A stretch of DNA of 6,648 bases, from NCBI GenBank assembly GCA_009921385.1, contig RFXY01000057.1:1-6648 (forward strand), written 5' to 3'. Below are positions 1 through 6,247 of this stretch, in pieces (position 1 is the first letter of the stretch; every line of letters begins with the position of its first letter). The notes below the pieces were generated by a model. The model was not told the origin of the DNA and did not search any database. It saw only the letters and a program-made list of their open reading frames with translations. The position numbers were made by a program, and so were the translations under genes. The DNA comes from Pseudomonadota bacterium (lineage in GTDB: Bacteria > Pseudomonadota > Alphaproteobacteria > Rickettsiales > UBA1997).

Positions 1-150
1 GTTGTTTAAAATTTTACCAAAACAAGAATTATCTGGAATCATAAATTTTACATCTTTTGATTGAGAATCTTCTAAGCTTAACAAACTCTCTTCAAACCCA
101 AATTTTTTTAACAATTTTATTAAATTGGGATTTATAAATAATTTTTCCAT
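1..150 (-). CDS. 5' part of an unrecognised gene, running off the window edge
   Basis: An open frame begins with ATG at 150-148 and stays open for 50 codons to position 1. The product starts MEKLFINPNLIKLLKKFGF and continues with an acidic stretch (EESLLSLEDSQSKD). It begins 12 nt after the rseP stop on the same strand, and its AT-rich, Lys/Asn/Leu-heavy codon use matches its neighbours, so it is probably the next gene of the operon. No signal peptide is visible. That argues against bamA, which follows rseP in many proteobacteria and encodes an exported protein. I do not recognise the family and assign no function. There is no good Shine-Dalgarno sequence; GAAG lies about 11 nt upstream of the start. 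Confidence 0.6.
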   Translation of the reverse strand, partial: MEKLFINPNLIKLLKKFGFEESLLSLEDSQSKDVKFMIPDNSCFGKILNN

Positions 151-162
151 ATAAAATAACTT

Positions 163-1272
163 CTAAATTTTAAAAAAACTTGCGATATCGTTGTATGTTG
201 CCATTAACATCAAAAAAAACAAAAAACTAACTCCTAATTTATTGCCAAATTCTTGTATTTTCATAGGAATTGGTTTGCCAAAAATAGCCTCCAAAACATA
301 ATAAAGCAAGTGCCCGCCATCTAAAACTGGCACTGGCAAAAGATTCATAATGCCCAAATTTACCGAAATAAGGGCAACAAACCACAGTACAGCAACAATG
401 CCATATTGCACAGTTTTGCCAGAATATTTAGCAATTTTTACTGGGCCATTAATTTCGGTGATTGATCTTTGCCCAAAAAGAAGTTGTTTCACTCCCAGTA
501 AAATGGTGGCAGAAAGATCGTAAGTTTCGATTATTCCTTGTTTAAAACTGGCAAGCCACGAAAAAGTGATAGTTTGTGTGTGAGAAGAGCCGATGCCAAC
601 AAATCTTGCTTTATGAACTTCGTCGAAATAGTTTTTTTTCTCTTGCAAAATTGGTTTAACCGCAACATCGATTGTTTGATTATCTCGAAATATTGTAAAA
701 ATCAACTCTTCTTCGGTGCTGATGGCAATAAAATTGGCAACATCACTAAAAGTTTGCATTTTTTTGTTATTGATTGCCAAAATTTGATCGTTAATTTTTA
801 TGTTAGCAATTTGAGCGGGAGAATTTTCGAGCACTTTATCAATCAAAGTGCTGGTTTGTTGCATACCATAAACTTTAAAAAGCATAGTTAAAATAACAAT
901 AGCAGATAAGAAATTAGCCATAGGGCCAGCAATTACAATGGCGATTCGTTGATAAACATTTTTGTTGATAAAGGCATCTTTTGCCGATTTTAGTTCGATA
1001 GACTGATCGGAATTTGGCAAAGAAGCCATATTGCGATCGCCATACATTTTTACAAAACCACCAAAAGGAAGCAACCTGATTTGCCACTCGGTGCCGTGTT
1101 TATCGGTGATGCCAAAAAGTTTTTTACCAAAGCCAATAGAAAATTCAAGCACCCTCACCTTGCATAATCTGGCAACAATAAAATGCCCAAATTCGTGCAG
1201 AAAAACGATTATTGACATAATCGCTAAAAATGATAAAAAATTATGTAAAATAATAGAAACTAAAGCACTCAT
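163..1272 (-). CDS. rseP: RseP-family site-2 intramembrane zinc metalloprotease
   Basis: This is a membrane-embedded zinc protease of the RseP/MmpA (M50) family, which cleaves transmembrane segments of anti-sigma factors and remnant signal peptides. With the start chosen here (369 aa), the zinc site HEFGH is at residues 26-30 in the first membrane helix. A conserved GPMANF motif and second helix lie at about 109-132, and one PDZ domain at about 142-207. The NLLPVPVLDGG motif, with the third metal-binding Asp at about 318, lies in a C-terminal helix; a last hydrophobic segment closes the protein. The frame is open to an ATG at 1308, but the ATG at 1272-1270 gives a 4-nt ATGA overlap with the dxr stop and the usual short N-terminus before the HExxH helix, so I prefer it. 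The 12-codon longer form cannot be excluded, as neither start has a Shine-Dalgarno site. Lying downstream of dxr is the common proteobacterial order. Confidence 0.95.
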   Translation of the reverse strand: MSALVSIILHNFLSFLAIMSIIVFLHEFGHFIVARLCKVRVLEFSIGFGKKLFGITDKHGTEWQIRLLPFGGFVKMYGDRNMASLPNSDQSIELKSAKDAFINKNVYQRIAIVIAGPMANFLSAIVILTMLFKVYGMQQTSTLIDKVLENSPAQIANIKINDQILAINNKKMQTFSDVANFIAISTEEELIFTIFRDNQTIDVAVKPILQEKKNYFDEVHKARFVGIGSSHTQTITFSWLASFKQGIIETYDLSATILLGVKQLLFGQRSITEINGPVKIAKYSGKTVQYGIVAVLWFVALISVNLGIMNLLPVPVLDGGHLLYYVLEAIFGKPIPMKIQEFGNKLGVSFLFFLMLMATYNDIASFFKI

Positions 1273-2411
1273 AATGTAGTAATAATTTTTGTTGCCAATT
1301 CGCAACATTGTTGATTGATTGCTAATATTTCTTCAAGAGAAGAATAATTGCTTGTTTTGATGGTATTGAGAGTTTTTTCAATTACCAAAGGTATTTGCCA
1401 AAAAGCTAACTTTTCTTGCAAAAAACTAGCCACCGCCACTTCGTTGCTAGCATTTAAAGCAATTAAAGCCGACTCTTGTTGCTGTAAGGCTTGTTGGCAT
1501 AATTTAAATGCTGGATATTTTTTTTCATCAACCGCTAAAAATTGCAAATTAGACAATTGCGATAGAGTTAATTTTTGTTGGGTTTGCAAAACTCGATGCG
1601 GAAAATTTAAAGCATAACTGATAGAAATTTGCATATCTGGCTTGCTTAACATAGCAATGCTGGCACCGTCGATATAATGAACCATAGCATGCACAATTGA
1701 TTGAGGATGAATCAACACTTCAATTTGCGAAGCTTGCACTTGAAATAAATAATAAGCCTCAATCACTTCGAGCCCTTTATTTACCATTGTCGCCGAATCA
1801 ACTGATATTTTTTCGCCCATTTGCCAATTTGGATGTTGGGTTGCTTGTTTTTTGGTGATTTGCTTGATGTCACCAGTAAAATTTAAAAAAGGGCCACCAG
1901 AAGCAGTAAGAACAATGCTGGCTACATCTTTTTCATTGTTTTGAAAAATTTGCCACAAAGCATTGTGCTCGGAATCAAGTGGCAATATTTTAGTGTTGTG
2001 AGTTTTTGCCAAGCTCATAATTAAATTACCAGCACAAACTAAAGATTCTTTATTTGCCAAAGCAAGATCGTTGCCCGCTTTAATTGCAGTGATGGTTGGC
2101 AACAAACCAGCAATGCCAACAATGGCTAAAATTACCAGATGATATTTATTTTTTAAAACATCAAGCATCGCTTGCTTACCTGCCAAAACTTTTATATGTT
2201 TTGGTGTGGCTTGTGTTAAGCAAGCAAAATGTTCTTCGTTTTCAATAACAATAACCTCTGGCTGAAATTCAATAGCTTGTTTAGCAAGTAATTGCCAATT
2301 GTTTTGAGCAACCAAACATTTTACCGCAAAAAGATGAGGATTTTGCCTAACCAAACTTAAAGTGCTATAACCAATAGAGCCGGTAGAGCCTAAAATAGCG
2401 AGTTGTTTCAT
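1269..2411 (-). CDS. dxr: 1-deoxy-D-xylulose 5-phosphate reductoisomerase (MEP pathway)
   Basis: This enzyme converts 1-deoxy-D-xylulose 5-phosphate to 2-C-methyl-D-erythritol 4-phosphate with NADPH, the first committed step of the MEP isoprenoid pathway, in the cytoplasm. The 380-aa length is normal for the family. Visible motifs in order are: the NADPH-binding GSTGSIG at residues 8-14; LANKES at 118-123; the metal ligands in PLDSEHN (Asp146, Glu148); the substrate loop LTASGGPF at 168-175; HPNWQMGEKISVDSATM at 193-209; and NKGLE at 211-215 with Glu215 as third metal ligand. All catalytic residues I can place are present, so the enzyme should be active and, by family knowledge, a fosmidomycin target. 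The start overlaps the rbfA stop by 4 nt (ATGA) and the stop overlaps the preferred rseP start in the same way, suggesting translational coupling. No Shine-Dalgarno site is evident. Confidence 0.97.
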   Translation of the reverse strand: MKQLAILGSTGSIGYSTLSLVRQNPHLFAVKCLVAQNNWQLLAKQAIEFQPEVIVIENEEHFACLTQATPKHIKVLAGKQAMLDVLKNKYHLVILAIVGIAGLLPTITAIKAGNDLALANKESLVCAGNLIMSLAKTHNTKILPLDSEHNALWQIFQNNEKDVASIVLTASGGPFLNFTGDIKQITKKQATQHPNWQMGEKISVDSATMVNKGLEVIEAYYLFQVQASQIEVLIHPQSIVHAMVHYIDGASIAMLSKPDMQISISYALNFPHRVLQTQQKLTLSQLSNLQFLAVDEKKYPAFKLCQQALQQQESALIALNASNEVAVASFLQEKLAFWQIPLVIEKTLNTIKTSNYSSLEEILAINQQCCELATKIITTL

Positions 2412-2776
2412 AGTTTATTTTGAGGCTTTAAATCGGGATTTTCTTGTTTTAACAATTGCTCAATATGATTGGCATTTTTATAAGTTTCGTCAAGCACAAA
2501 AGATAATTCGGGAATCGTTCTGGCAGTAAGTTTTTTGGCGATTTGATGGCGAATATTAGGAACTAATTTATTTAATTTTTCAACAATATGAGTGGCATTA
2601 TTGCCAAAAACATCGATAAATACTCTAGCATTTTTTAGATCGGGACTCATACTTACTTCTAAAATTGTGGTGATGTTGCCATTAATTGAAGAATAATTAT
2701 TTTTCAAAAAAATTTCTGCCAAAATTCTTTTGAGATTTTCGCCCATTTGTAGCTGTCTTTGCGATTTATGTTGCAT
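2408..2776 (-). CDS. rbfA: 30S ribosome-binding factor A
   Basis: RbfA is a small KH-fold protein that binds immature 30S subunits and helps mature the 16S rRNA 5' end, and it matters for growth in the cold. The 122-aa length is typical. Family hallmarks are the N-terminal SQRQLQMGENLKRILAEI (residues 5-22), the central VSMSPDLKNARVFIDVFG (41-58) and the C-terminal RTIPELSFVLDETYKNANHI (86-105). The gene starts 3 nt after the stop of the upstream dioxygenase-like gene and overlaps dxr by 4 nt, so it is probably translated by reinitiation. In many bacteria rbfA follows infB; here it sits instead before dxr and rseP. Confidence 0.95.
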   Translation of the reverse strand: MQHKSQRQLQMGENLKRILAEIFLKNNYSSINGNITTILEVSMSPDLKNARVFIDVFGNNATHIVEKLNKLVPNIRHQIAKKLTARTIPELSFVLDETYKNANHIEQLLKQENPDLKPQNKL

Positions 2777-2779
2777 TAT

Positions 2780-3730
2780 TTAGAATTTTTTAAATTGATG
2801 AATACCCTTCATAACAAGGTTAAAAGTGCATAATTTTATGGCTTCTGGATCAATAAAATCAATAGTTCGAACATCGGCGGTAAGCAAATCTCGCTCTTGA
2901 TTTGTATAGGCAAGATATTGATAATCAGTTTGATTTTGCGGGTGATTAATAAAATACATTTCGGTTTCAAGTTTGCCAAACTTTGGATGATAAACATTAA
3001 AATTAATGTGCGGAGCCCTGCCAGAATAGCTTCCGGGCATCACGGTAATAAAATGATAATTACCTAAATTGTCGGTTATGGTTCGCCCAGACATATTAAA
3101 ATATTTATCAAAAAATTCGCTGTTTTTTTCTAGTAAAGTATGATATTTTCCTGCCGAATTGGTTTGCCAAATTTCGACCACCACATTGCTAATTGGCACT
3201 CCAAAAGAATCAGAAATATTGCCTTGAATAAAAATAATCTCACCAAAAGCTCGGTAAAAAGAGCCGGTTTTTTTAGCTAAATTATTGGTTTTGCCAAAGT
3301 CTTCTGGCATAGATAGGTCGGTTAAAAAAAATCTCGTTGGTGTGGTAGTTTTTGGCTCGTAAGGTGATAATTTTTTGTTGAATTCGGTTTCTATTTTTGG
3401 ATTTTGTATAACAATATATGGGTCGAGAGCTTCTGATTTTTTTTGGGCATAAATTTTGTTTAAAAGGCTTTCTTCGGTGTTTATTTTAAATAAATTTTGA
3501 TTAAAATTGTTATTGATTTGTTGATTTTTTGCTAAAAAACTATCGGGATTGACAGGAACATTTAAAGTGTTGATTAAATCTTGAGTGCCATAAGTTGGCA
3601 AAGTTACATAATTTTGAGCAACATTTTCTGCTTGAGAATTTGCTTGATTAGTGTTGGCTTTTGCTATTTGACAACAAAAACAAGCAAATAAAAAAAGAAT
3701 GGTGCTAAAATTTTTTAACAAAAAGAACAT
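2780..3730 (-). CDS. Secreted intradiol ring-cleavage dioxygenase-like protein with an altered metal site
   Basis: The C-terminal half resembles the beta fold of protocatechuate 3,4-dioxygenase and catechol dioxygenases. It has GEIIFIQGNISDSFG (163-177), VVEIWQTNSAGKY (184-196), TDNLGNYHF (219-227), MPGSYSGRAPHINF (231-244) and EMYF near the end. Family enzymes bind non-haem Fe(III) with two Tyr and two His. Tyr196, Tyr235 and His241 match three ligands and Arg238 the catalytic Arg, but the second His of the HxH motif is Asn243, so normal iron chemistry is doubtful. Residues 1-25 form a signal peptide (hydrophobic stretch, likely cut after AKA); LFAC could alternatively be an atypical lipobox. 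Residues 26-150 are Asn/Gln-rich with no recognisable domain. AAGG lies 9 nt before the ATG, one of the few plausible ribosome binding sites here. It follows dcd by 16 nt and precedes rbfA by 3 nt. Substrate is unknown, and a non-enzymatic envelope role is possible. Confidence 0.82.
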   Translation of the reverse strand: MFFLLKNFSTILFLFACFCCQIAKANTNQANSQAENVAQNYVTLPTYGTQDLINTLNVPVNPDSFLAKNQQINNNFNQNLFKINTEESLLNKIYAQKKSEALDPYIVIQNPKIETEFNKKLSPYEPKTTTPTRFFLTDLSMPEDFGKTNNLAKKTGSFYRAFGEIIFIQGNISDSFGVPISNVVVEIWQTNSAGKYHTLLEKNSEFFDKYFNMSGRTITDNLGNYHFITVMPGSYSGRAPHINFNVYHPKFGKLETEMYFINHPQNQTDYQYLAYTNQERDLLTADVRTIDFIDPEAIKLCTFNLVMKGIHQFKKF

Positions 3731-3753
3731 TATATTATACCTTATATTATACC
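3730..3753. repeat. Perfect 12-bp tandem duplication at the dcd / dioxygenase junction
   Basis: TTATATTATACC occurs twice in a row (3730-3741 and 3742-3753). On the minus strand this reads GGTATAATATAA twice. The upstream copy supplies the end of dcd and its TAA stop (3749-3747). The downstream copy supplies the AAGG placed 9 nt before the dioxygenase-like ATG. Each copy also contains TATAAT, although no clear -35 element was found. Confidence 0.85.
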
Positions 3754-4266
3754 TTTGGTAAAGTAACCCCAGTTTGTTTCATATATTTTCCTTGCCTTTT
3801 ATTATAGGGGTTAAGGCAAGGTAAATCGCCTTTAAAAAATAAAAATTGACAAGCACCTTCGAAAGCATAAATTTTGGCAGGCAAAGGTGTGGTATTAGAA
3901 AATTCTAAAGTAACATGCCCTTCCCAACCAGGCTCGAGCGGGGTTACATTAACAATAATACCGCACCTTGCATAGGTTGATTTTTCTTGCCAAAGCAAAA
4001 CTATTGGGCGGAATAATGCAAACATCGGTTTTTCTATTCACAAAACTATTTTCAGAAAAATTTTTAGGATCAACAATAGCAGAATCGATATTAGTAAAAA
4101 CCTTAAACTCATCGGCAACTCTAGCATCGTAGCCATAAGAAGAATTACCATAAGAAATAATTTTTTCTCCTGCTTGATTAAACCTTATTTGTTGCTCAAC
4201 AAAAGGCTCTATCATATTGTGTTGTTTAACCAGTTGTGTTATGGTTTTATCAGATAAAATAGTCAT
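3747..4266 (-). pseudogene. dcd: dCTP deaminase, broken by an internal deletion and frameshift
   Basis: Dcd deaminates dCTP to dUTP, which feeds dTMP synthesis. Codons 1-94 from ATG 4266-4264 read as a typical alphaproteobacterial Dcd, with [29 protein letters not shown] and [12 protein letters not shown]. The frame then turns into an 11-residue nonsense tail ending at a stop at 3951-3949. The family sequence resumes in another frame at 3983 with [28 protein letters not shown] and a normal end ([12 protein letters not shown]). About 17 residues that family members carry between ALAR and KSTYARC are missing, which matches a loss of about 50 nt at roughly 3984. Restoring 50 nt gives 570 nt, or 189 codons plus stop, close to the usual 184-190 aa. 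The active-site Ser and Arg of KSTYAR and the Glu of VTLEF survive in the second part, but no intact protein can be made. Apart from this lesion the reading is clean, so the loss looks recent, or is an assembly error. The ATG at 4025 in the second frame is a chance start. Confidence 0.88.
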
Positions 4267-4295
4267 AAAGTTATTTTAATGGTTATGGATAATAA

Positions 4296-4323
4296 TTTAT
4301 AAACCATCTTTATAAGATGTAAA
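4296..4323 (-). promoter_or_regulatory. Candidate sigma-70 promoter for the minus-strand operon
   Basis: Read on the minus strand, TTTACA (4323-4318) is followed after 16 nt by TATAAA (4301-4296), ending about 30 nt before the dcd ATG. The spacer contains a perfect 6-bp inverted repeat, CATCTT-TAT-AAGATG (4305-4319), which could be an operator. Position and match are good, but AT-rich DNA gives such matches by chance. Confidence 0.5.
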
Positions 4324-4349
4324 GTATTTTTTTAAGAGAACTTATAACA

Positions 4350-4375
4350 TTTAAAGTCATTTTTTAAAGTCATTT
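4350..4375. repeat. 13-bp tandem duplication in the divergent intergenic region
   Basis: TTTAAAGTCATTT occurs twice head to tail (4350-4362 and 4363-4375), followed by a run of T. It lies upstream of both divergent promoters. It may be a protein-binding repeat or a simple slippage duplication. Confidence 0.75.
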
Positions 4376-4388
4376 TTTTCTTGAATAT

Positions 4389-4418
4389 TTGTTTATTAAT
4401 CATCATAATTGATATAAT
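4389..4418 (+). promoter_or_regulatory. Candidate extended -10 promoter P1 for the Kef-type antiporter gene
   Basis: TATAAT at 4413-4418 is preceded by TG one base away, giving TGATATAAT (4410-4418), a full extended -10. TTGTTT at 4389-4394 is an 18-nt spaced partial -35. Transcription would begin near 4425, inside the left arm of the inverted repeat, so the transcript would carry most of that hairpin region. Confidence 0.55.
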
Positions 4419-4420
4419 AC

Positions 4421-4463
4421 CATTTCCACTAATTAAACTAAGTGATTTTAATTAGTGGAAATG
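4421..4463. promoter_or_regulatory. Perfect 17-bp inverted repeat between two promoters (candidate operator)
   Basis: The left arm CATTTCCACTAATTAAA (4421-4437) and right arm TTTAATTAGTGGAAATG (4447-4463) are exact reverse complements separated by a 9-nt loop. The arm sits over the expected start of P1 and over the -35/spacer region of P2. A dimeric regulator bound here could block both promoters. It could also fold as an RNA hairpin, but the A/T-rich arm bases and lack of a following U-run make a terminator unlikely. Confidence 0.7.
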
Positions 4464-4470
4464 ATATAAT
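4462..4470 (+). promoter_or_regulatory. Candidate extended -10 promoter P2 for the Kef-type antiporter gene
   Basis: TGATATAAT is repeated here exactly as in P1, 52 bp downstream, with TATAAT at 4465-4470. No convincing -35 exists (GTGATT at 4442-4447 is the best at 17-nt spacing), as is common for extended -10 promoters. The TG belongs to the last bases of the inverted repeat's right arm. The start would fall near 4477, about 45 nt before the ATG. Confidence 0.5.
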
Positions 4471-4494
4471 GCGACTTTTCTGATGACAGTCCCA

Positions 4495-4509
4495 TGATAA
4501 ACTTTATCA
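4495..4509. promoter_or_regulatory. Short palindrome TGATAAA-C-TTTATCA before the antiporter start
   Basis: Two perfect 7-bp arms surround a single base, ending 12 nt before the ATG at 4522. It could be a second operator or a small hairpin that limits ribosome access. There is no Shine-Dalgarno sequence in this leader. It may also be chance in AT-rich DNA. Confidence 0.35.
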
Positions 4510-4521
4510 CTACACACAACC

Positions 4522-6216
4522 ATGCACAATCTTTCTTTTTTACACGACATCATTGTTTTGCTTTTAGCTTCTTTGGTAGTGGTGGTTATTTTTAAAGAAC
4601 TAAGACTTAGCCCAGCTTTGGGATATTTGGTTGCTGGCACTGCCATTGGGCCTTTTGGTTTTGGTATTGTTTCTAGCATAGGCACCACCAAATCTGTAGC
4701 AGAGCTTGGTATTGTTTTTATGCTTTTTGCTATTGGCCTAGAATTCACTTTGGAAAAATTAGCCAGTATGAAAAAATATGTGTTGGGCTTTGGCGGTTTA
4801 CAGGTTTTAACTACTTCTTTAGCAATTTTTATTATTTGTTATTTTTTGCTAAAAATAAACATCAACACCTCAATTGTTATCGGTGTCGCCTTAGCAATGT
4901 CTTCAACCGCCATTGTAGTGCAAATTATTCAAGAAAAATCCGAACAAAACAGCAAAATAGGCAAATTAGCTTTTTCGGTGCTGTTAATGCAAGATTTAAC
5001 AGTGATACCAATTTTAGTGCTTTTACCAATTTTGGCAAAAGAAAGCAACAATTTAATGCCTGCTTTATTTATGGCATTTCTTAAGGCTATTGCTACCATG
5101 ATTATTATTTTTGCTTTTGGCAGATTGTGTCTAAGACCAATCTATCGCTTAATTGCCAAATCGCAAAACGATGTTTTGTTTTTAAGTCTTACTTTATTGA
5201 TTGTTTTGGGCTCTGCCTATATAAGCCAATTGCTCGATATGTCTTCGGCTTTGGGTGCTTTTATTGCTGGTTTAATGGTGGCAGAAACAGAATATCGTTA
5301 TCGAGTGGAAGAAGAAATTTTATCTTTAAAATCTTTATTGTTAGGCTTGTTTTTTATGAGCATTGGCATGTCTTTTGACTACGATTTTCTGATAAAAAGT
5401 TGGTTTTATATCGCCATCGCCTCGCTGTCTTTGATTTTACTGAAAACTACCATAATTGTTTTATTATCAAGAATATTTAAATTGCCATTAGCGGTTGCCA
5501 TCAAAACTGGCCTACTTTTGTCGCAAGGCGGCGAATTTGCTTTCGTTGTGTTTTTAATTGCTGTGCAACAAAAGTTTTTAAGCAACGATTTGTCAGAGTT
5601 TTTAATGACCACCACCACTTTTACTATGGCCCTCACTCCACTTTTATATATTGTTGGCAACAAAATCAGGCACAGCATCAACACTAAGCAAGTTTTAAAA
5701 GATAATAAATTAAAAAATGAAGTTGGCGACATTTCAAAACATATCATTATCATTGGTTTTTCTAAAATAGGCAGAATAATTACTCATATTTTAGATAAAA
5801 AAAAGATCAATTATTTAATTTTAGAACATAATCCAACAATCGTTAAAAAAGAAAAAGAAAACGGCTACAACATATACTATGGCGATCCTTTAAATCTAGA
5901 AATTTTAAATCATATTGCCATTAAACAATGTGAAGCAGTTGTGATTTCTGTTGATGATGAAATTGCTTGTCTAAAAATTAGTCGCTTTTTAAATGATAAC
6001 TTTCCAAACATCAACTTAATTACCAAGGCCGAATCTCTCAATAAATCTGCAAGACTCAAAAAAATCGGAGCAAATTATGTAGTGGTAAAAAGCCTTGAAA
6101 CAGCTTTACAAATGAGTAAGTTAGCCCTAATTTCTGCCGGCATCGGTTTTGATGAAAGCCAAGAAGAAGTCAACTTTTTCCGCGATGTTCATAATAATGA
6201 TTTAGACATTAAATAA
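4522..6216 (+). CDS. Kef-type CPA2 monovalent cation/proton antiporter with C-terminal RCK (TrkA-N) domain
   Basis: This 564-aa inner-membrane protein belongs to the KefB/KefC-like CPA2 family, which exchanges K+ or Na+ for H+. Residues 1 to about 380 are a multi-helix transporter domain. Hallmarks are ELRLSPALGYLVAGTAIGP (26-44), the discontinuous-helix region MSSTAIVVQ (126-134), QDLTVIP with the ion-binding Asp158, LGAFIAGLMVAETEYR (244-259), LLLGLFFMSIGMSFD (272-286) and LLSQGGEFAF (332-341). Residues about 405-525 are a Rossmann RCK domain with IIGFSKIG (410-417), an acidic end of the second strand (Glu435) and YYGDP. The dinucleotide motif is GxSxxG rather than the usual GxGxxG. The C-terminus is shorter than E. 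coli KefC (about 620 aa), and its regulatory HALESD loop is only loosely matched (RYRVEEE), so glutathione control is uncertain and I give no kefB/kefC symbol. An in-frame stop at 4498 and no earlier ATG fix the start. It is transcribed away from the dcd operon. Confidence 0.93.
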   Translation: MHNLSFLHDIIVLLLASLVVVVIFKELRLSPALGYLVAGTAIGPFGFGIVSSIGTTKSVAELGIVFMLFAIGLEFTLEKLASMKKYVLGFGGLQVLTTSLAIFIICYFLLKININTSIVIGVALAMSSTAIVVQIIQEKSEQNSKIGKLAFSVLLMQDLTVIPILVLLPILAKESNNLMPALFMAFLKAIATMIIIFAFGRLCLRPIYRLIAKSQNDVLFLSLTLLIVLGSAYISQLLDMSSALGAFIAGLMVAETEYRYRVEEEILSLKSLLLGLFFMSIGMSFDYDFLIKSWFYIAIASLSLILLKTTIIVLLSRIFKLPLAVAIKTGLLLSQGGEFAFVVFLIAVQQKFLSNDLSEFLMTTTTFTMALTPLLYIVGNKIRHSINTKQVLKDNKLKNEVGDISKHIIIIGFSKIGRIITHILDKKKINYLILEHNPTIVKKEKENGYNIYYGDPLNLEILNHIAIKQCEAVVISVDDEIACLKISRFLNDNFPNINLITKAESLNKSARLKKIGANYVVVKSLETALQMSKLALISAGIGFDESQEEVNFFRDVHNNDLDIK

Positions 6217-6247
6217 AAGTTTAGAAAGGTAGTTTTTACAAGCAGAA

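Noticed and set aside
538..891. Plus-strand open frame of 117 codons
   Set aside because: It lies antisense within rseP, has no family motifs, and is a shadow of a well-supported gene.
1348..1617. Plus-strand open frame of 89 codons, Cys/Lys-rich
   Set aside because: Antisense to dxr with implausible composition; a shadow frame.
3984..3988. Programmed frameshift at the A-run of dcd
   Set aside because: A shift here would join the frames but the product would still lack about 17 core residues, so recoding would not restore a normal enzyme.
3747..4025. Separate 92-codon gene starting at ATG 4025
   Set aside because: Its first 14 residues are out-of-frame dcd sequence and the rest is the Dcd C-terminus, so it is the second part of the pseudogene, not a gene.
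4421..4463. Intrinsic terminator for the antiporter leader or dcd side
   Set aside because: The arms are perfect but A/T-rich, with no U-run after either arm, and the position between two -10 boxes fits an operator better.
4452..4748. Minus-strand open frame of 98 codons overlapping the antiporter start
   Set aside because: It runs antisense over the conserved N-terminus of the antiporter and through the palindrome; no family resemblance.
5406..5753. Minus-strand open frame of 115 codons
   Set aside because: Antisense to the antiporter gene, no recognisable motifs, no promoter or ribosome binding site.
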